Assembly (NCBI GenBank): GCA_020425085.1
Contig: JAGQRW010000015.1
Location: forward strand, 1-64,000
Source of the DNA: Paracoccaceae bacterium
Lineage (GTDB): Bacteria > Pseudomonadota > Alphaproteobacteria > Rhodobacterales > Rhodobacteraceae
Direction: 5' to 3'
DNA length: 64,000 nt
The position numbers were made by a program, and so were the translations under genes. The first letter of the stretch is position 1. Every line of letters begins with the position of its first letter. This document shows positions 35,546 through 44,564 of the stretch, in pieces. The notes under the pieces are model-generated. The model was not told the DNA's origin, searched no databases, and saw nothing but the letters and a program-made list of their open reading frames with translations.

Positions 35546-36117
35546 TTGCTGGCTTTCGCGCGCGGTTTGGTGGCGGGTTTGGTGGCAGTTTCAGCGGCGG
35601 CCTTGTCGGCTGGTTTCTTTGCAACCGGTTTCTTTGCCACCGGTTTCTTTGCCGCAGGCTTGTCCGATTTCGGCTTTGCGGCCTTGCTTGCCGCCTTTTC
35701 CAGGGCCGCTGCCTTGGTTGCCGTTCGTTTTTCCGCCAGCGCGCGGGTGTTCTCGCCCGCTGCCGCCAGTGCCGCTGCGGCCTTCTTGTCGGCCTCGATC
35801 TTCTTGGCGGCTTCGATCTTTTTCTTGCTGGCCTCGGCGTCATAGACCGGATCGGTATAATCCTTGGCCGCATCTTTCAGATGATCCAGCCCAAGATTGC
35901 GCAGCGAGGTTGCGGATTTCAAATCCTTGGCGACATCCTTGATCCCGGCTTCGTCGGCGGCATCCTCCATCGAGCGCTGGAATTCGCGTGCCATGGCGCG
36001 GGCGCGGGCGGTGAATTTGCCAAGCGTGCGGAACATCCCCGGCAGATCCTTGGGACCGACCACGATCAGGGCAACCACCCCGATCACCAAAAGCTCGGTC
36101 ATGCCGATATCAAACAT
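35542..36117 (-). CDS. tatB: Sec-independent translocase subunit TatB
   Basis: 191 residues. The N-terminus [20 protein letters not shown] is the single membrane helix, followed by the [13 protein letters not shown] hinge and an amphipathic helix. The C-terminal half is a lysine/alanine/proline-rich tail with three or four AKKPV repeats, longer than in E. coli TatB and of low complexity. With TatC it forms the receptor for folded twin-arginine precursors. The stop overlaps the tatC start (ATGA). Confidence 0.94.
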   Translation of the reverse strand: MFDIGMTELLVIGVVALIVVGPKDLPGMFRTLGKFTARARAMAREFQRSMEDAADEAGIKDVAKDLKSATSLRNLGLDHLKDAAKDYTDPVYDAEASKKKIEAAKKIEADKKAAAALAAAGENTRALAEKRTATKAAALEKAASKAAKPKSDKPAAKKPVAKKPVAKKPADKAAAETATKPATKPRAKASK

Positions 36118-36144
36118 AAGCGTGCCGCCCGGATGTCAGAGGGA

Positions 36145-36360
36145 TCAGGATTTCGTCTTGTCTTTTTCCGGCGTCACGTCGACCGCATCATCGGCCGCAG
36201 CCGCTTCGATTTCCGCCTTGCCTTCGCTGACACCGCGTTTGAACGAGGTGATGCCCTTGCCGACCTCACCCATCAACGAGGAAATCTTGCCGCGTCCGAA
36301 AAGCACCAGCACCACAACGGCAATCAGAAGAAGGCCCGGCAATCCGATATTGTTCAGCAT
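36145..36360 (-). CDS. tatA: twin-arginine translocase subunit TatA
   Basis: 71 residues from [20 protein letters not shown]; a longer frame upstream has no ribosome site. A single membrane helix is followed by [23 protein letters not shown], the amphipathic helix with the FGxxK motif, and a short acidic tail. TatA polymerises to form the transport pore. First gene of tatA-tatB-tatC-DUF815, 27 bases ahead of tatB. Confidence 0.94.
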   Translation of the reverse strand: MLNNIGLPGLLLIAVVVLVLFGRGKISSLMGEVGKGITSFKRGVSEGKAEIEAAAADDAVDVTPEKDKTKS

Positions 36361-36777
36361 TTCAGTCTCCCAACAGGTCCGCCACCGATAGGGGGCGGAG
36401 TTCGTATACTGTCCCGCGTGACATTTATGGCTTTTCAGCGGAAGATCAAAGCCCAAAAGCAAGAAAACTTTCACCCGCGACGCCGGGCGGCGGATTGCCG
36501 TCGGGCTATTCGGCTGGTTCGCTGCCGGCCTATGGTGCCGGCATGAGGATTTTCACCGGACTGACCCGTTGGCCCGCTGCCCTTTGCCCTTATACCACAA
36601 AACCGGTCGGCATCCACGCTGATAGAATTCCGGACAGAACATCAGGTGACATGGCGCGATTCCCGACTATATTAATCCTAATGCCCTGCAAATAATCCCT
36701 CCGGCAACCGGAAGGCCAAGGGGGCCGCAAACAAGTTACTGAATCATTCATATCTTGGTGATCTGGTAACGTTTTAC
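36361..36777. other. intergenic region between tatA and paaA
   Basis: About 420 bases of divergent leader. No supported gene. It should contain the tatA promoter on the minus strand; the paaA promoter and operator lie at its right end and are listed separately. Nothing else with recognisable structure was seen. Confidence 0.5.
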
Positions 36778-36806
36778 TTGCGGAAAAAGGCGAAAACGGC
36801 TAATAC
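36778..36806 (+). promoter_or_regulatory. predicted paa operon promoter
   Basis: TTGCGG (36778-36783), a 17-base spacer, then TAATAC (36801-36806), a sigma-70-like pair with ideal spacing 46 bases before the paaA ATG. The -10 box overlaps the palindrome described next. Confidence 0.5.
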
Positions 36807-36825
36807 CTGACCGGACGGTCGGTAT
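36803..36825 (+). promoter_or_regulatory. predicted repressor operator of the paa operon
   Basis: Inverted repeat ATACC-t-GACCG-ga-CGGTC-GGTAT. The arms match except for one extra T in the left one. The sequence resembles operators of TetR-type regulators (ACCGACC...GGTCGGT). It covers the predicted -10 box, so binding would block transcription of paaA. The window's own regulator, PaaX, is of a different family and may not be the binder. Confidence 0.5.
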
Positions 36826-36851
36826 ATTACGCCCGAAAAACGGAGGATCTT

Positions 36852-37844
36852 ATGTACGCACAAATGGTCAAGACGGCTGGTACCGGCGTCAAGAAACCCA
36901 AGGACATGACGGCTGAGGAAAAGGCATTTCAGGCAAAGATCGACCGCAATGAAAAGATCGAACCTAAAGACTGGATGCCCGACGATTACCGCGCCACGCT
37001 GATTCGCCAGATCGGCCAGCATGCACATTCCGAAATCGTCGGCCAACTGCCCGAAGGCAACTGGCTGACCCGCGCCCCGACGCTGGAACGCAAGGCCATC
37101 CTGCTGGCCAAGGTCCAGGACGAGGCCGGACACGGATTATACCTTTATTCCGCCTGTGAAACCCTTGGCGTCAGCCGCGATGAACTGACCGAGATGCTGT
37201 TGAACGGCAAGATGAAATATTCCTCGATCTTCAACTATCCGACGCTGAACTGGGCCGATATGGGCGCGGTCGGCTGGCTGGTGGATGGTGCGGCGATCAT
37301 GAATCAGGTGCCGCTGCAACGAACCTCATACGGTCCCTATTCCCGTGCCATGGTGCGGATCTGCAAGGAAGAAAGTTTCCATCAGCGCCAGGGATACGCC
37401 ATCATGATGAAGATGGCCGCAGGCACCGCGGATCAAAAACGCATGGCACAGGACGCGCTTGATCGGTTGTGGTTTCCGTCGCTGATGATGTTCGGCCCTT
37501 CCAACAAGGAAAGCGTGCATTCCGAACAATCCATGGCCTGGCGCATCAAGATCAACACCAATGATGAACTGCGCCAGAAATTTGTCGACCAGACCGTGCC
37601 ACAGATCGAATTTCTCGGTCTGACCTGCCCCGACAAGGACATCAAATGGAACGAGGAAAAGGGTGGGTATGACTATACCGACCCCGACTGGTCCGAGTTT
37701 TTTGCCGTATTGAAGGGCAATGGCCCCTGCAACAAGGATCGTTTGGCGGCCAGAAATGCCGCCTGGAAAAACGGTGCCTGGGTGCGCGACGCCATGCTGG
37801 CACATGCAAGGAAAAAAGCCGCCCGCAAAGCCGTGGCAGCATAG
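36852..37844 (+). CDS. paaA: 1,2-phenylacetyl-CoA epoxidase, catalytic subunit PaaA
   Basis: A 330-residue diiron protein of the ferritin-like bacterial multicomponent monooxygenases. It activates oxygen and epoxidises the ring of phenylacetyl-CoA, the first oxidative step of the aerobic phenylacetate route. Iron-ligand segments are visible as [27 protein letters not shown] (ExxH) and [13 protein letters not shown] (ExxH). GGAGG lies five bases before the ATG. It heads the operon paaA-B-C-D-E. Length is usual. Confidence 0.96.
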   Translation: MYAQMVKTAGTGVKKPKDMTAEEKAFQAKIDRNEKIEPKDWMPDDYRATLIRQIGQHAHSEIVGQLPEGNWLTRAPTLERKAILLAKVQDEAGHGLYLYSACETLGVSRDELTEMLLNGKMKYSSIFNYPTLNWADMGAVGWLVDGAAIMNQVPLQRTSYGPYSRAMVRICKEESFHQRQGYAIMMKMAAGTADQKRMAQDALDRLWFPSLMMFGPSNKESVHSEQSMAWRIKINTNDELRQKFVDQTVPQIEFLGLTCPDKDIKWNEEKGGYDYTDPDWSEFFAVLKGNGPCNKDRLAARNAAWKNGAWVRDAMLAHARKKAARKAVAA

Positions 37845-37855
37845 GAGGAAATCAG

Positions 37856-38140
37856 ATGTCAAACGAATGGCCCCTCTGGGAAGTATTCATCCGCGGTCAG
37901 CACGGCATGAGCCATCGCCATGTCGGCAGCCTGCACGCCGCGGATGCGGAATCGGCGATGATGAATGCCCGCGACGTTTATACCCGCAGGAACGAAGGCG
38001 TCTCCATCTGGGTGGTCGAGGCCGCGCATATCGCCGCCTCGGCACCCGGCGACAAGGGACCGCTGTTTGAGCCGGCCAATTCCAAGGTCTACCGCCACCC
38101 GACATTTTTCGACATCCCTGACGATGCGGGGGCAATGTAA
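37856..38140 (+). CDS. paaB: 1,2-phenylacetyl-CoA epoxidase subunit PaaB
   Basis: A 94-residue subunit that binds and structures the PaaAC complex and the reductase interface. Family sequence: WPLWEVFIRGQHGMSHRHVGS and ARDVYTRRNEGVSIWVV. It starts 11 bases after paaA, and its TAA shares an A with the paaC ATG (TAATG), so the three genes are translationally linked. Confidence 0.96.
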   Translation: MSNEWPLWEVFIRGQHGMSHRHVGSLHAADAESAMMNARDVYTRRNEGVSIWVVEAAHIAASAPGDKGPLFEPANSKVYRHPTFFDIPDDAGAM

Positions 38141-38898
38141 TGAACCGCGATCAGGCGTTGTTTGAGTTTCTGCTGAGGATGGGGGACAGCACGCTGATCC
38201 TGTCGCACCGGATCTCGGAATGGTGCGGCCACGCGCCGGTGATTGAAGAAGACATCGCGCTGGCCAACACAGCGCTTGATCTGATCGGGCAAACCCAATT
38301 CTGGCTGGAACTGGCCGGCGAGGTCGAAGGCAAGGGGCGAACTGCCGACAATCTTGCCCATCTGCGCGACGCCTGGGATTTTCGCAACCTTCTGCTGGTG
38401 GAACGCCCCAATGGCGATTTCGGCAAGACGCTGATGCGCCAGTTCCTGTTTGACGTCTGGCAATCGCTGATGCTGGCCAAGCTGAAAGGTTCCAGCGACC
38501 AGCGCATCGCCGATATCGCCGAAAAGGCCAGCAAAGAGGTGGCCTATCATGTCGAACGATCCGCAAACACCGTGATCAGCCTTGGCGACGGCACCGAAGA
38601 AAGCCATCAACGGATGCAGGATGCGCTGGAGGATCTATACCCCTATGTCGGCGAAATGTTCATTGGCGACAAGGTGGACGAGGTGCTGGTCAAGGCGGGC
38701 ATCGCACCCGATCCGGCCAGCCTCAGGGCGGAATATGACCGGATCGTCGGTGATGTGATGTACAAGGCGACGTTGCAACTGCCCGAGGATGACTTTGCCC
38801 ATCAGGGCGGCAAGACCGGGCGGCATACCGAACATCTGGGCTATATTCTGGCCGACATGCAGTTTCTGCAACGCGCCTATCCGGGGGCGGAATGGTAA
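38140..38898 (+). CDS. paaC: 1,2-phenylacetyl-CoA epoxidase subunit PaaC
   Basis: A 252-residue structural, non-catalytic paralogue of PaaA that pairs with it in the epoxidase core. Seen: LSHRISEWCGHAPVIEEDIAL, then NTALDLIGQTQFWLELAGE, the ERPNGDFGKTLMRQFLFD segment and the KEVAYHVERSANTVISLGDG segment with the family's partial ligand set. It overlaps paaD by seven bases. Confidence 0.95.
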   Translation: MNRDQALFEFLLRMGDSTLILSHRISEWCGHAPVIEEDIALANTALDLIGQTQFWLELAGEVEGKGRTADNLAHLRDAWDFRNLLLVERPNGDFGKTLMRQFLFDVWQSLMLAKLKGSSDQRIADIAEKASKEVAYHVERSANTVISLGDGTEESHQRMQDALEDLYPYVGEMFIGDKVDEVLVKAGIAPDPASLRAEYDRIVGDVMYKATLQLPEDDFAHQGGKTGRHTEHLGYILADMQFLQRAYPGAEW

Positions 38899-39362
38899 CC
38901 CTTACCCGCCCTTCCATTGATCAGGTCTGGCAATGGCTTGACACCATTCCCGACCCGGAAATCCCGGTGATCACGCTGGTTGATCTTGGCATCATCCGCG
39001 ATGTGGAATGGCAGGATCAGGTTCTTGTGATCACAGTAACGCCCACCTATTCCGGCTGTCCGGCCACTTCGATCATCAATCTGGATATCGAAACCACCTT
39101 GCGCGAAAAAGGCGTTGAAAACCTTAGGCTTGAACGCCGCCTTTCGCCCGCCTGGACCACCGACTGGCTCAGCGACAAGGGCCGCGCGGCGCTGGAAAAA
39201 TACGGCATCGCCCCGCCCGAACCCGCAGGTGGGCCGCGCCGTTGCCCACATTGCGGCGGCGACAATCTGGAAAAGACCAGTCAGTTCGGCTCAACCCCGT
39301 GCAAGGCGCTGTGGCGTTGCAAGGACTGTCTGGAACCCTTTGATTATTTCAAGTGCATCTGA
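38892..39362 (+). CDS. paaD: 1,2-phenylacetyl-CoA epoxidase subunit PaaD (PaaJ), iron-sulfur assembly-like
   Basis: A 156-residue protein. The N-terminal part is a DUF59/MIP18-like domain (DTIPDPEIPVITLVDLGII and VTVTPTYSGCPAT), used in iron-sulfur cluster delivery; the C-terminal part has a four-cysteine zinc-ribbon pattern CPHCGGDNLEKTSQFG then CxxLWRCKDCLEPF. PaaD is needed for maturation of the epoxidase system, probably of the reductase cluster. The start lies inside the last codons of paaC. Confidence 0.94.
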   Translation: MVTLTRPSIDQVWQWLDTIPDPEIPVITLVDLGIIRDVEWQDQVLVITVTPTYSGCPATSIINLDIETTLREKGVENLRLERRLSPAWTTDWLSDKGRAALEKYGIAPPEPAGGPRRCPHCGGDNLEKTSQFGSTPCKALWRCKDCLEPFDYFKCI

Positions 39363-39372
39363 GAGGCATAGC

Positions 39373-40443
39373 ATGGCCCGATTTCACCCCCTGCGCGTGA
39401 CCGACATCCAGAAAACCATCCGGGATGCGGTGGTGGTATCGCTGGCACCCGAGGATGGCACGACCATCGACTTTGTTCAGGGCCAATACCTGACCTTTCG
39501 CCAGAAATTCGACGGCGAGGAATTGCGCCGGTCCTATTCGATTTGCGCCGGGCTGGACGATGGCACCTTGCAGGTCGGCATCAAACGCGTCGAGGGCGGC
39601 ACCTTTTCCACCTGGGCCAATCAGGATCTGAAGGTCGGCGACCTGCTGGAAGCCATGCCGCCGATGGGCAATTTCCACACGCCGCTGGATCCCGGCAGCC
39701 AGCGCCATTACCTCGGCTTTGCCGGTGGTTCCGGCATCACACCGGTTCTGTCGATCCTGAAAACCACGCTGGCACGCGAACCCAAATCGACCTTCACGCT
39801 GGTCTATGCCAACAAGGCGGTGAACAGCATCATGTTCCGCGAGGAACTGGAGGATCTGAAAAACATCCACCTTGGCCGCCTCAACATCATCCATATCCTT
39901 GAAAGCGATGCACAGGATATCGACCTGTTCACCGGCCTGGTGACCGAGGAAAAATGCGCCCGGCTGTTTCAACACTGGATCGACATCAAATCCGTCGATA
40001 CCGCCTTTATCTGCGGCCCGGAACCGATGATGCTGGGCATTGCCAAGGCACTGCGGGATCATGGGCTAAGCGATGCCGATATCAAGTTTGAACTGTTCGC
40101 CTCGGCCCAGCCGGGTCGCGCGCGGCAAAAGGCCAAAGACCAGACTGCTGGCAGCAAGGCCGCGATCACCGAGGCAACCGTGACACTGGACGGCACCTCG
40201 CGCAGCTTCAGGATGCCGAAAACCGGGCAATCCCTGCTGGAGGCGGCGATCGAAAACCAGCTTGATGCGCCTTTTGCCTGCAAGGCCGGCGTCTGCTCCA
40301 CCTGCCGCGCCAAGGTGCTGGAGGGTGAGGTGGAAATGCTGACCAACCACGCGCTGGAAGATTACGAAGTGGCACAGGGTTATGTTCTGACCTGCCAGTG
40401 TTATCCGATAAGCGACAAGCTGGTGGTGGATTATGACCAATAA
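39373..40443 (+). CDS. paaE: 1,2-phenylacetyl-CoA epoxidase reductase PaaE
   Basis: 356 residues from MARFHPLRVTDIQ; the frame extends upstream inside paaD without a good start. The FAD domain has LRRSYSICAG, the NAD(P)H domain has GFAGGSGITPVLSIL and FICGPEPMM, and the C-terminal plant-type [2Fe-2S] ferredoxin has ACKAGVCSTCRAKVLEGEVE with a last Cys in YVLTCQCYP. It passes electrons from NADPH to the diiron site of PaaA. Ten bases follow paaD. Confidence 0.95.
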   Translation: MARFHPLRVTDIQKTIRDAVVVSLAPEDGTTIDFVQGQYLTFRQKFDGEELRRSYSICAGLDDGTLQVGIKRVEGGTFSTWANQDLKVGDLLEAMPPMGNFHTPLDPGSQRHYLGFAGGSGITPVLSILKTTLAREPKSTFTLVYANKAVNSIMFREELEDLKNIHLGRLNIIHILESDAQDIDLFTGLVTEEKCARLFQHWIDIKSVDTAFICGPEPMMLGIAKALRDHGLSDADIKFELFASAQPGRARQKAKDQTAGSKAAITEATVTLDGTSRSFRMPKTGQSLLEAAIENQLDAPFACKAGVCSTCRAKVLEGEVEMLTNHALEDYEVAQGYVLTCQCYPISDKLVVDYDQ

Positions 40444-40452
40444 GGGGGCGTG

Positions 40453-41214
40453 ATGTCTGAAGAAATGAAGATCGAGGACTATCTTGCCAAGGGTGGCGTG
40501 CTTTCCTCGCCGGAAAATGCCCCGCCGCGATACCGCGCCGAGCTGTTGCGCCTGATGGCCAGTTTCGTTGACAGCGAATTGGCCGGTGCCGCCGGATTTG
40601 CCGATGCGATCAACTATGGCCCCGGCATCAAGGAACGTATCGCTGCCGCCAAGATCGTGCTGGAAAAAACCGATAACGCCGACAAAGTGCTGAAAATCAT
40701 GGGGGATTTCGGTGCCAATACCACGCGCTATGTCAACCATCACCCCTGGACAGCGCGGCTGGACAGGGATGCCGATATCGGGGCGGAACGGATCGACGGC
40801 GACATGCGGCTGTCGGTGTTCAACTATCCGCTGGCCGGCTGGAACGATGCGGTGGTGATGAACCTGCTGATGGGCCGGGCCGTCATGCTGCAACTGAAGG
40901 AACATTGCAAGCTGTCCTACCAGCCGCTGGCCGAAGCGTTTCGCGCCATCCTGCCGGTGGAAACCAATCACGCCGATCTGGCCGCCGAAGGGATCAAACG
41001 CCTGATGGAAACCGGCAGCGACCCGGCGGAACTGCAAGCCTCGGTCGCCTATTGGTGGCCACGGGTCGATGCCAGTTTCGGTGCTGACAAATCAAAACGC
41101 TTTCAGTCGTTGAAAAAATTCGGCTTGCGCCACCTTGGCAACGCTGAACTGCGCAAAAGCTGGCAAACCGCCACCCGCGCCGAGTTGCAAGTACTTGGCC
41201 TTGACATAAAGTGA
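40453..41214 (+). CDS. PaaA-like diiron-fold protein with altered ligand motif
   Basis: 253 residues from the ATG at 40453 (AAGGGGG five bases upstream). It aligns by eye with PaaA-family proteins: E42 in DSELAGAAG, then VLEKTDNAD, where E71 keeps the first carboxylate but the ExxH histidine is replaced by D74; a second motif, LPVETNHADLAAEG, keeps E170 and H173. The NYPLAGWNDAVV segment also matches PaaA. It may be a structural paralogue of PaaC type or a distinct oxygenase partner. It sits nine bases after paaE, and its TGA overlaps the GTG start of paaX, so it belongs to the same operon. Homologues appear in roseobacters as unnamed phenylacetate catabolic proteins. Confidence 0.7.
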   Translation: MSEEMKIEDYLAKGGVLSSPENAPPRYRAELLRLMASFVDSELAGAAGFADAINYGPGIKERIAAAKIVLEKTDNADKVLKIMGDFGANTTRYVNHHPWTARLDRDADIGAERIDGDMRLSVFNYPLAGWNDAVVMNLLMGRAVMLQLKEHCKLSYQPLAEAFRAILPVETNHADLAAEGIKRLMETGSDPAELQASVAYWWPRVDASFGADKSKRFQSLKKFGLRHLGNAELRKSWQTATRAELQVLGLDIK

Positions 41215-42005
41215 CCAGATTTTCACAGGCGGTCGGGATCCTGACGGCCGGTGGCGAATTCCGGGTCTGGTCAGTGATCGTGTCAATCTTTGGCGACCTG
41301 GCGCGTGAGCCCGAGGATGAAATCAGCGGCGCGCTGTTGTCTGCCCTGACCGAGCGTCTGGGCATTCGCCCCGAAGCGGTGCGCGTCGCGCTGCACCGGC
41401 TGCGCAAGGATGGCTGGATCACCACCCGCAAGCACGGGCGCAGCGGCCACTACCGGCTATCGCCCAATGCACGCGAAACCAGCCGCAACGCCCGCGAACG
41501 GATCTATGCCGACGAGAACCGCAAGACCGACCGCTGGCACCTTTTGATCCTGCCGCCAATGCCGCAATCGGAACGTCACGACCGGGAAAAACCCTGGCTG
41601 GCGTCTGGCTATGCGTCGCTGGTGCCGGGGGTGATGCTGGGTGCCGGTGCTGCCCCCGTCCAAAGCGGCAATTTCACCTTTGAAGGCGAAGTGGCCGAGA
41701 TTCCGGCCTGGGTGAAATCGGCCAATGCACCCACCGAACTGATCGCGGGCTATGCCAGGCTTGAAACCTCGTTGGCAAGCATCGGCACCCCCTTGCTTGA
41801 CGCGCCGCTGGAAATTGCCGCCCTCAGGGTTCTGGTGATCCATCAATGGCGGCGGCTCTTGTTGCGTCACCCGGCCCTGCCCGACCGGTTCTATCCGCCC
41901 GAATGGCGCGAGGCAGCCTGCCGGCAACGGGTGGTCGAGTTGCTGAAACACCTGCCCCGCCCCAGCCTGGCGGAACTGGAAAATGCTGCCAGTCAAGGGG
42001 GTTAG
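41211..42005 (+). CDS. paaX: PaaX family transcriptional regulator
   Basis: A 264-residue regulator. Start is GTG, overlapping the previous stop (GTGA). The N-terminal winged helix has RVWSVIVSIFGDLA, LGIRPEAVRVALHRLRKDGW and TTRKHGRSGHYRLS, typical of PaaX; the C-terminal domain includes HQWRRLLLRHPALPDRFYPP. PaaX represses paa genes and is released by phenylacetyl-CoA in Escherichia coli. It lies at the 3' end of the operon and could give feedback. Only seven bases separate its stop from that of the convergent glutamine-synthetase-like gene. Confidence 0.9.
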   Translation: MTRFSQAVGILTAGGEFRVWSVIVSIFGDLAREPEDEISGALLSALTERLGIRPEAVRVALHRLRKDGWITTRKHGRSGHYRLSPNARETSRNARERIYADENRKTDRWHLLILPPMPQSERHDREKPWLASGYASLVPGVMLGAGAAPVQSGNFTFEGEVAEIPAWVKSANAPTELIAGYARLETSLASIGTPLLDAPLEIAALRVLVIHQWRRLLLRHPALPDRFYPPEWREAACRQRVVELLKHLPRPSLAELENAASQGG

Positions 42006-42012
42006 GGCAGAT

Positions 42013-43374
42013 TCAGGCGCGTTCAAACCCGCGCGCCAGCTCGTAATCCGTCACCACCAGGTCGAAATCGTCCAGCTCAACCTCGGCGGCGCGGGCGTAG
42101 TGTTCCACCACCTCATCGCCAAACGCTTCGCGCAGCATGGAAGACCCCAGCAGCGCCGTGCGGGCGTCGCGTAGATTTGCCGGAATGCTGCCGGTTTTAC
42201 CCTTGTAGGCATCACCTTGGCTTGGCGGTTGCAGTTCAAGCCGATCCTCGACCCCTTTGAGGCCTGCCGCCAGCATCGCTGCCATCGCCAGATAGGGGTT
42301 GAGATCCGAACCACCGATCCGACATTCCACCCGCACCGCCGAGGTTCCTTCACCACACAGCCGGAATGCGGCGGTGCGGTTGTCCACCGACCAGACCATG
42401 CGGGTCGGCGCAAAGGTTCCCTTTTGAAACCGCTTGTAGCTGTTGATGTAGGGGGCCAGAAAAACCGTGTAATCCGGCGCATGGCGGATCATGCCCGCCA
42501 TGAACCGGCGCATCAGTTCCGACATGCCGAATTGGCCATCGGGGTCGTAAAACGCGTTCTCGCCGCCCTGCCAGAGCGACAGATGCACATGCGAGGAGGA
42601 GCCGACCTTCTTACGGTGCCATTTCGGCATGAAGGTCACGCCATGGCCCTGCTGCCAGGCGATTTCCTTGATCGCATGCTTGGCTATGGTGTGGTAATCG
42701 GCCGTGGCCAGCCCGGTTGCATAGCGGATGTTCAATTCCTGCTGGCCGGTCTCGGCCTCGCCCTTGGTGTTTTCAACCGGGATGCCGGCGGCGAACAGAT
42801 GGTTCCGGATCGGGCGCATCACCGGTTCCGCCCGCGTGGTATGCAGGATGTTGTAATCGTCGTTATAGGCGGAAATCGCCGCCAGATCGCGATAGCCGGA
42901 CAGGCGGATATCATCGCCGCTGTTGGCGAACAGGAAAAATTCCAGTTCGGTCGCCATCATCGGATCGAACCCAAGTGCTGCGGTGCGGGCGATCTGGCGT
43001 TTCAGCATGGCGCGGGGGGAATGGGCGATCTCGGTGTGGCCGTGATGATCCAGCACATCACACAGAACCATCACCGTCTTTTCCAGCCACGGAACCGGGC
43101 GCAGGGTGGTCATGTCCGGGCGCATCATGTAATCGCCATAACCCTTTTCCCAACTGGTGGCGCGGAACCCTTCCGGTGTCGTCATCTCCAGATCAGTCGC
43201 CAACAGGTAGTTGCAGCAATGGCTTTCCTTCCAGGCTGAGACCAGAAAATGTTCCGCGTGGAACCGCTTGCCCATCAGGCGGCCCTGCATGTCGATGATG
43301 CAGGCCAGAACGGTATCGACGCTGCCATCTTCGACGCTGGATCCAAGGTCTTCAAAACTCATAACGGCGGTCAT
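42013..43374 (-). CDS. glutamine synthetase family protein, probable gamma-glutamylpolyamine synthetase
   Basis: A 453-residue class I glutamine-synthetase relative. Catalytic parts are visible: MATELEFFLF (metal Glu), KGEAETGQQELN, GSSSHVHLSLW and the FAPTRMVWSVDNRTAAFR segment with arginine residues. The polyamine-active branch (PuuA/GlnA3-like) ligates glutamate to putrescine or other amines. Context supports this: PotFAHI-type transporter, aminotransferase and FAD oxidoreductase genes follow on both strands. True ammonia-assimilating GlnA has a different N-terminus and adenylylation tyrosine site. Substrate remains to be proven. Confidence 0.82.
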   Translation of the reverse strand: MTAVMSFEDLGSSVEDGSVDTVLACIIDMQGRLMGKRFHAEHFLVSAWKESHCCNYLLATDLEMTTPEGFRATSWEKGYGDYMMRPDMTTLRPVPWLEKTVMVLCDVLDHHGHTEIAHSPRAMLKRQIARTAALGFDPMMATELEFFLFANSGDDIRLSGYRDLAAISAYNDDYNILHTTRAEPVMRPIRNHLFAAGIPVENTKGEAETGQQELNIRYATGLATADYHTIAKHAIKEIAWQQGHGVTFMPKWHRKKVGSSSHVHLSLWQGGENAFYDPDGQFGMSELMRRFMAGMIRHAPDYTVFLAPYINSYKRFQKGTFAPTRMVWSVDNRTAAFRLCGEGTSAVRVECRIGGSDLNPYLAMAAMLAAGLKGVEDRLELQPPSQGDAYKGKTGSIPANLRDARTALLGSSMLREAFGDEVVEHYARAAEVELDDFDLVVTDYELARGFERA

Positions 43375-43509
43375 TCAAGGCTCCTGTTGATGATTTGCCG
43401 GTATTTTCCCGATTTGGCGCGGCAATGCAGCAAAAAACGTCGCCCGCCGCCATTTCCCGGCCATTAAGCGCACTTGTCAGGCGGCTTGACGTTCCACGGC
43501 GATCACAAA

Positions 43510-44439
43510 CTAGGATTTCCAGCCAACATCCAGCCCGCGCCGGGATGCCGCCATCATGGCGTATTTGCGGGTCTGATCAAAGGCTCCGGGCATTTCCAGC
43601 ATACCGTTGGTGTCGCGAATCCGTTCCATTGCCGCCAGCACCGCCTCGGGCGTCAGATCGTCATCTGCCAGCGCCACACCAAGGGTTTCGTGCAGCCTGA
43701 TCTCGGCGAAACACCCGGCACCGGCGCCCAGGATCATCTTTGACGGGGCGTCATCGGCCACCAGCACCAGCAGCCCCGGCGTGATGGTTTCGGGGCGCAG
43801 GAGTTCATGCGTTTCCGGTGGCAGCAGTTCTTCGGTCATTCTGGTGGCGGCGGTCGGGGCCAGCATGTTGACACGGATATTGTGCTTGGAACCTTCCTGA
43901 TGCAGAACGTTCATCAGCCCCAGCATGCCGGTCTTGGCGGCGCCGTAATTGGCCTGACCGAAATTGCCGTAAAGGCCCGAGGCCGAACTGGTAAAGACGA
44001 TCCTGCCGTATTGCCGTTCCTTGAAATGATCCCATAGCGCCTTGGTTGTATTGACGCTTCCCATCAGGTGTACCTCCAGCACCTGACGGAAATCCTCGAT
44101 CGTCATCTTGCTGAAACTCTTGTCGCGCAGGATGCCGGCATTGTTGACCAGGATATCGACCCGGCCCCATTCCGCCAACGCCTGGCGCACCATGTCTTCA
44201 ACCTCGGCCATGTTGGCAACATTGGCACCATGCGCCATCGCCTGCCCGCCGGCGGCGCGGATTTCGTCCACCACGGCGCTGGCCGCATCACCTGACGCGC
44301 CGGTGCCGTCGGTTGACGCACCAAGGTCGTTGATCACCACCCTGGCCCCGCGCCTGGCCAGACCCAGTGCATGCGCCCGGCCAAGACCAGCACCCGCGCC
44401 GGTCACGATCGCCACGCGGTCATTGAAATTGATCGGCAT
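43510..44439 (-). CDS. SDR family NAD(P)-dependent oxidoreductase
   Basis: A 309-residue short-chain dehydrogenase. Cofactor loop TGAGAGLGRAHA, the NNAGILRDKSF motif, and catalytic Ser with YGAAKTGML. The sequence and C-terminal extension (after residue 240) resemble the 3-hydroxyacyl-CoA dehydrogenase domain of peroxisomal multifunctional enzyme type 2. It stands between the glutamine-synthetase-like gene and the polyamine permease genes with gaps above 120 bases on both sides, so it may not belong to polyamine metabolism. Substrate unknown. Confidence 0.85.
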   Translation of the reverse strand: MPINFNDRVAIVTGAGAGLGRAHALGLARRGARVVINDLGASTDGTGASGDAASAVVDEIRAAGGQAMAHGANVANMAEVEDMVRQALAEWGRVDILVNNAGILRDKSFSKMTIEDFRQVLEVHLMGSVNTTKALWDHFKERQYGRIVFTSSASGLYGNFGQANYGAAKTGMLGLMNVLHQEGSKHNIRVNMLAPTAATRMTEELLPPETHELLRPETITPGLLVLVADDAPSKMILGAGAGCFAEIRLHETLGVALADDDLTPEAVLAAMERIRDTNGMLEMPGAFDQTRKYAMMAASRRGLDVGWKS

Positions 44440-44564
44440 CGGCTTGTCTCCCTCGACTGGCCGCGTCCTGTCGCGGCGCGGCTTCCGATCGGAAGCCTAG
44501 CGTTTTCGGAGCATTGGTCAAACGGCATTTCCCGTGTCACAGGCGCAAGCCGCAAGATCGGCCT

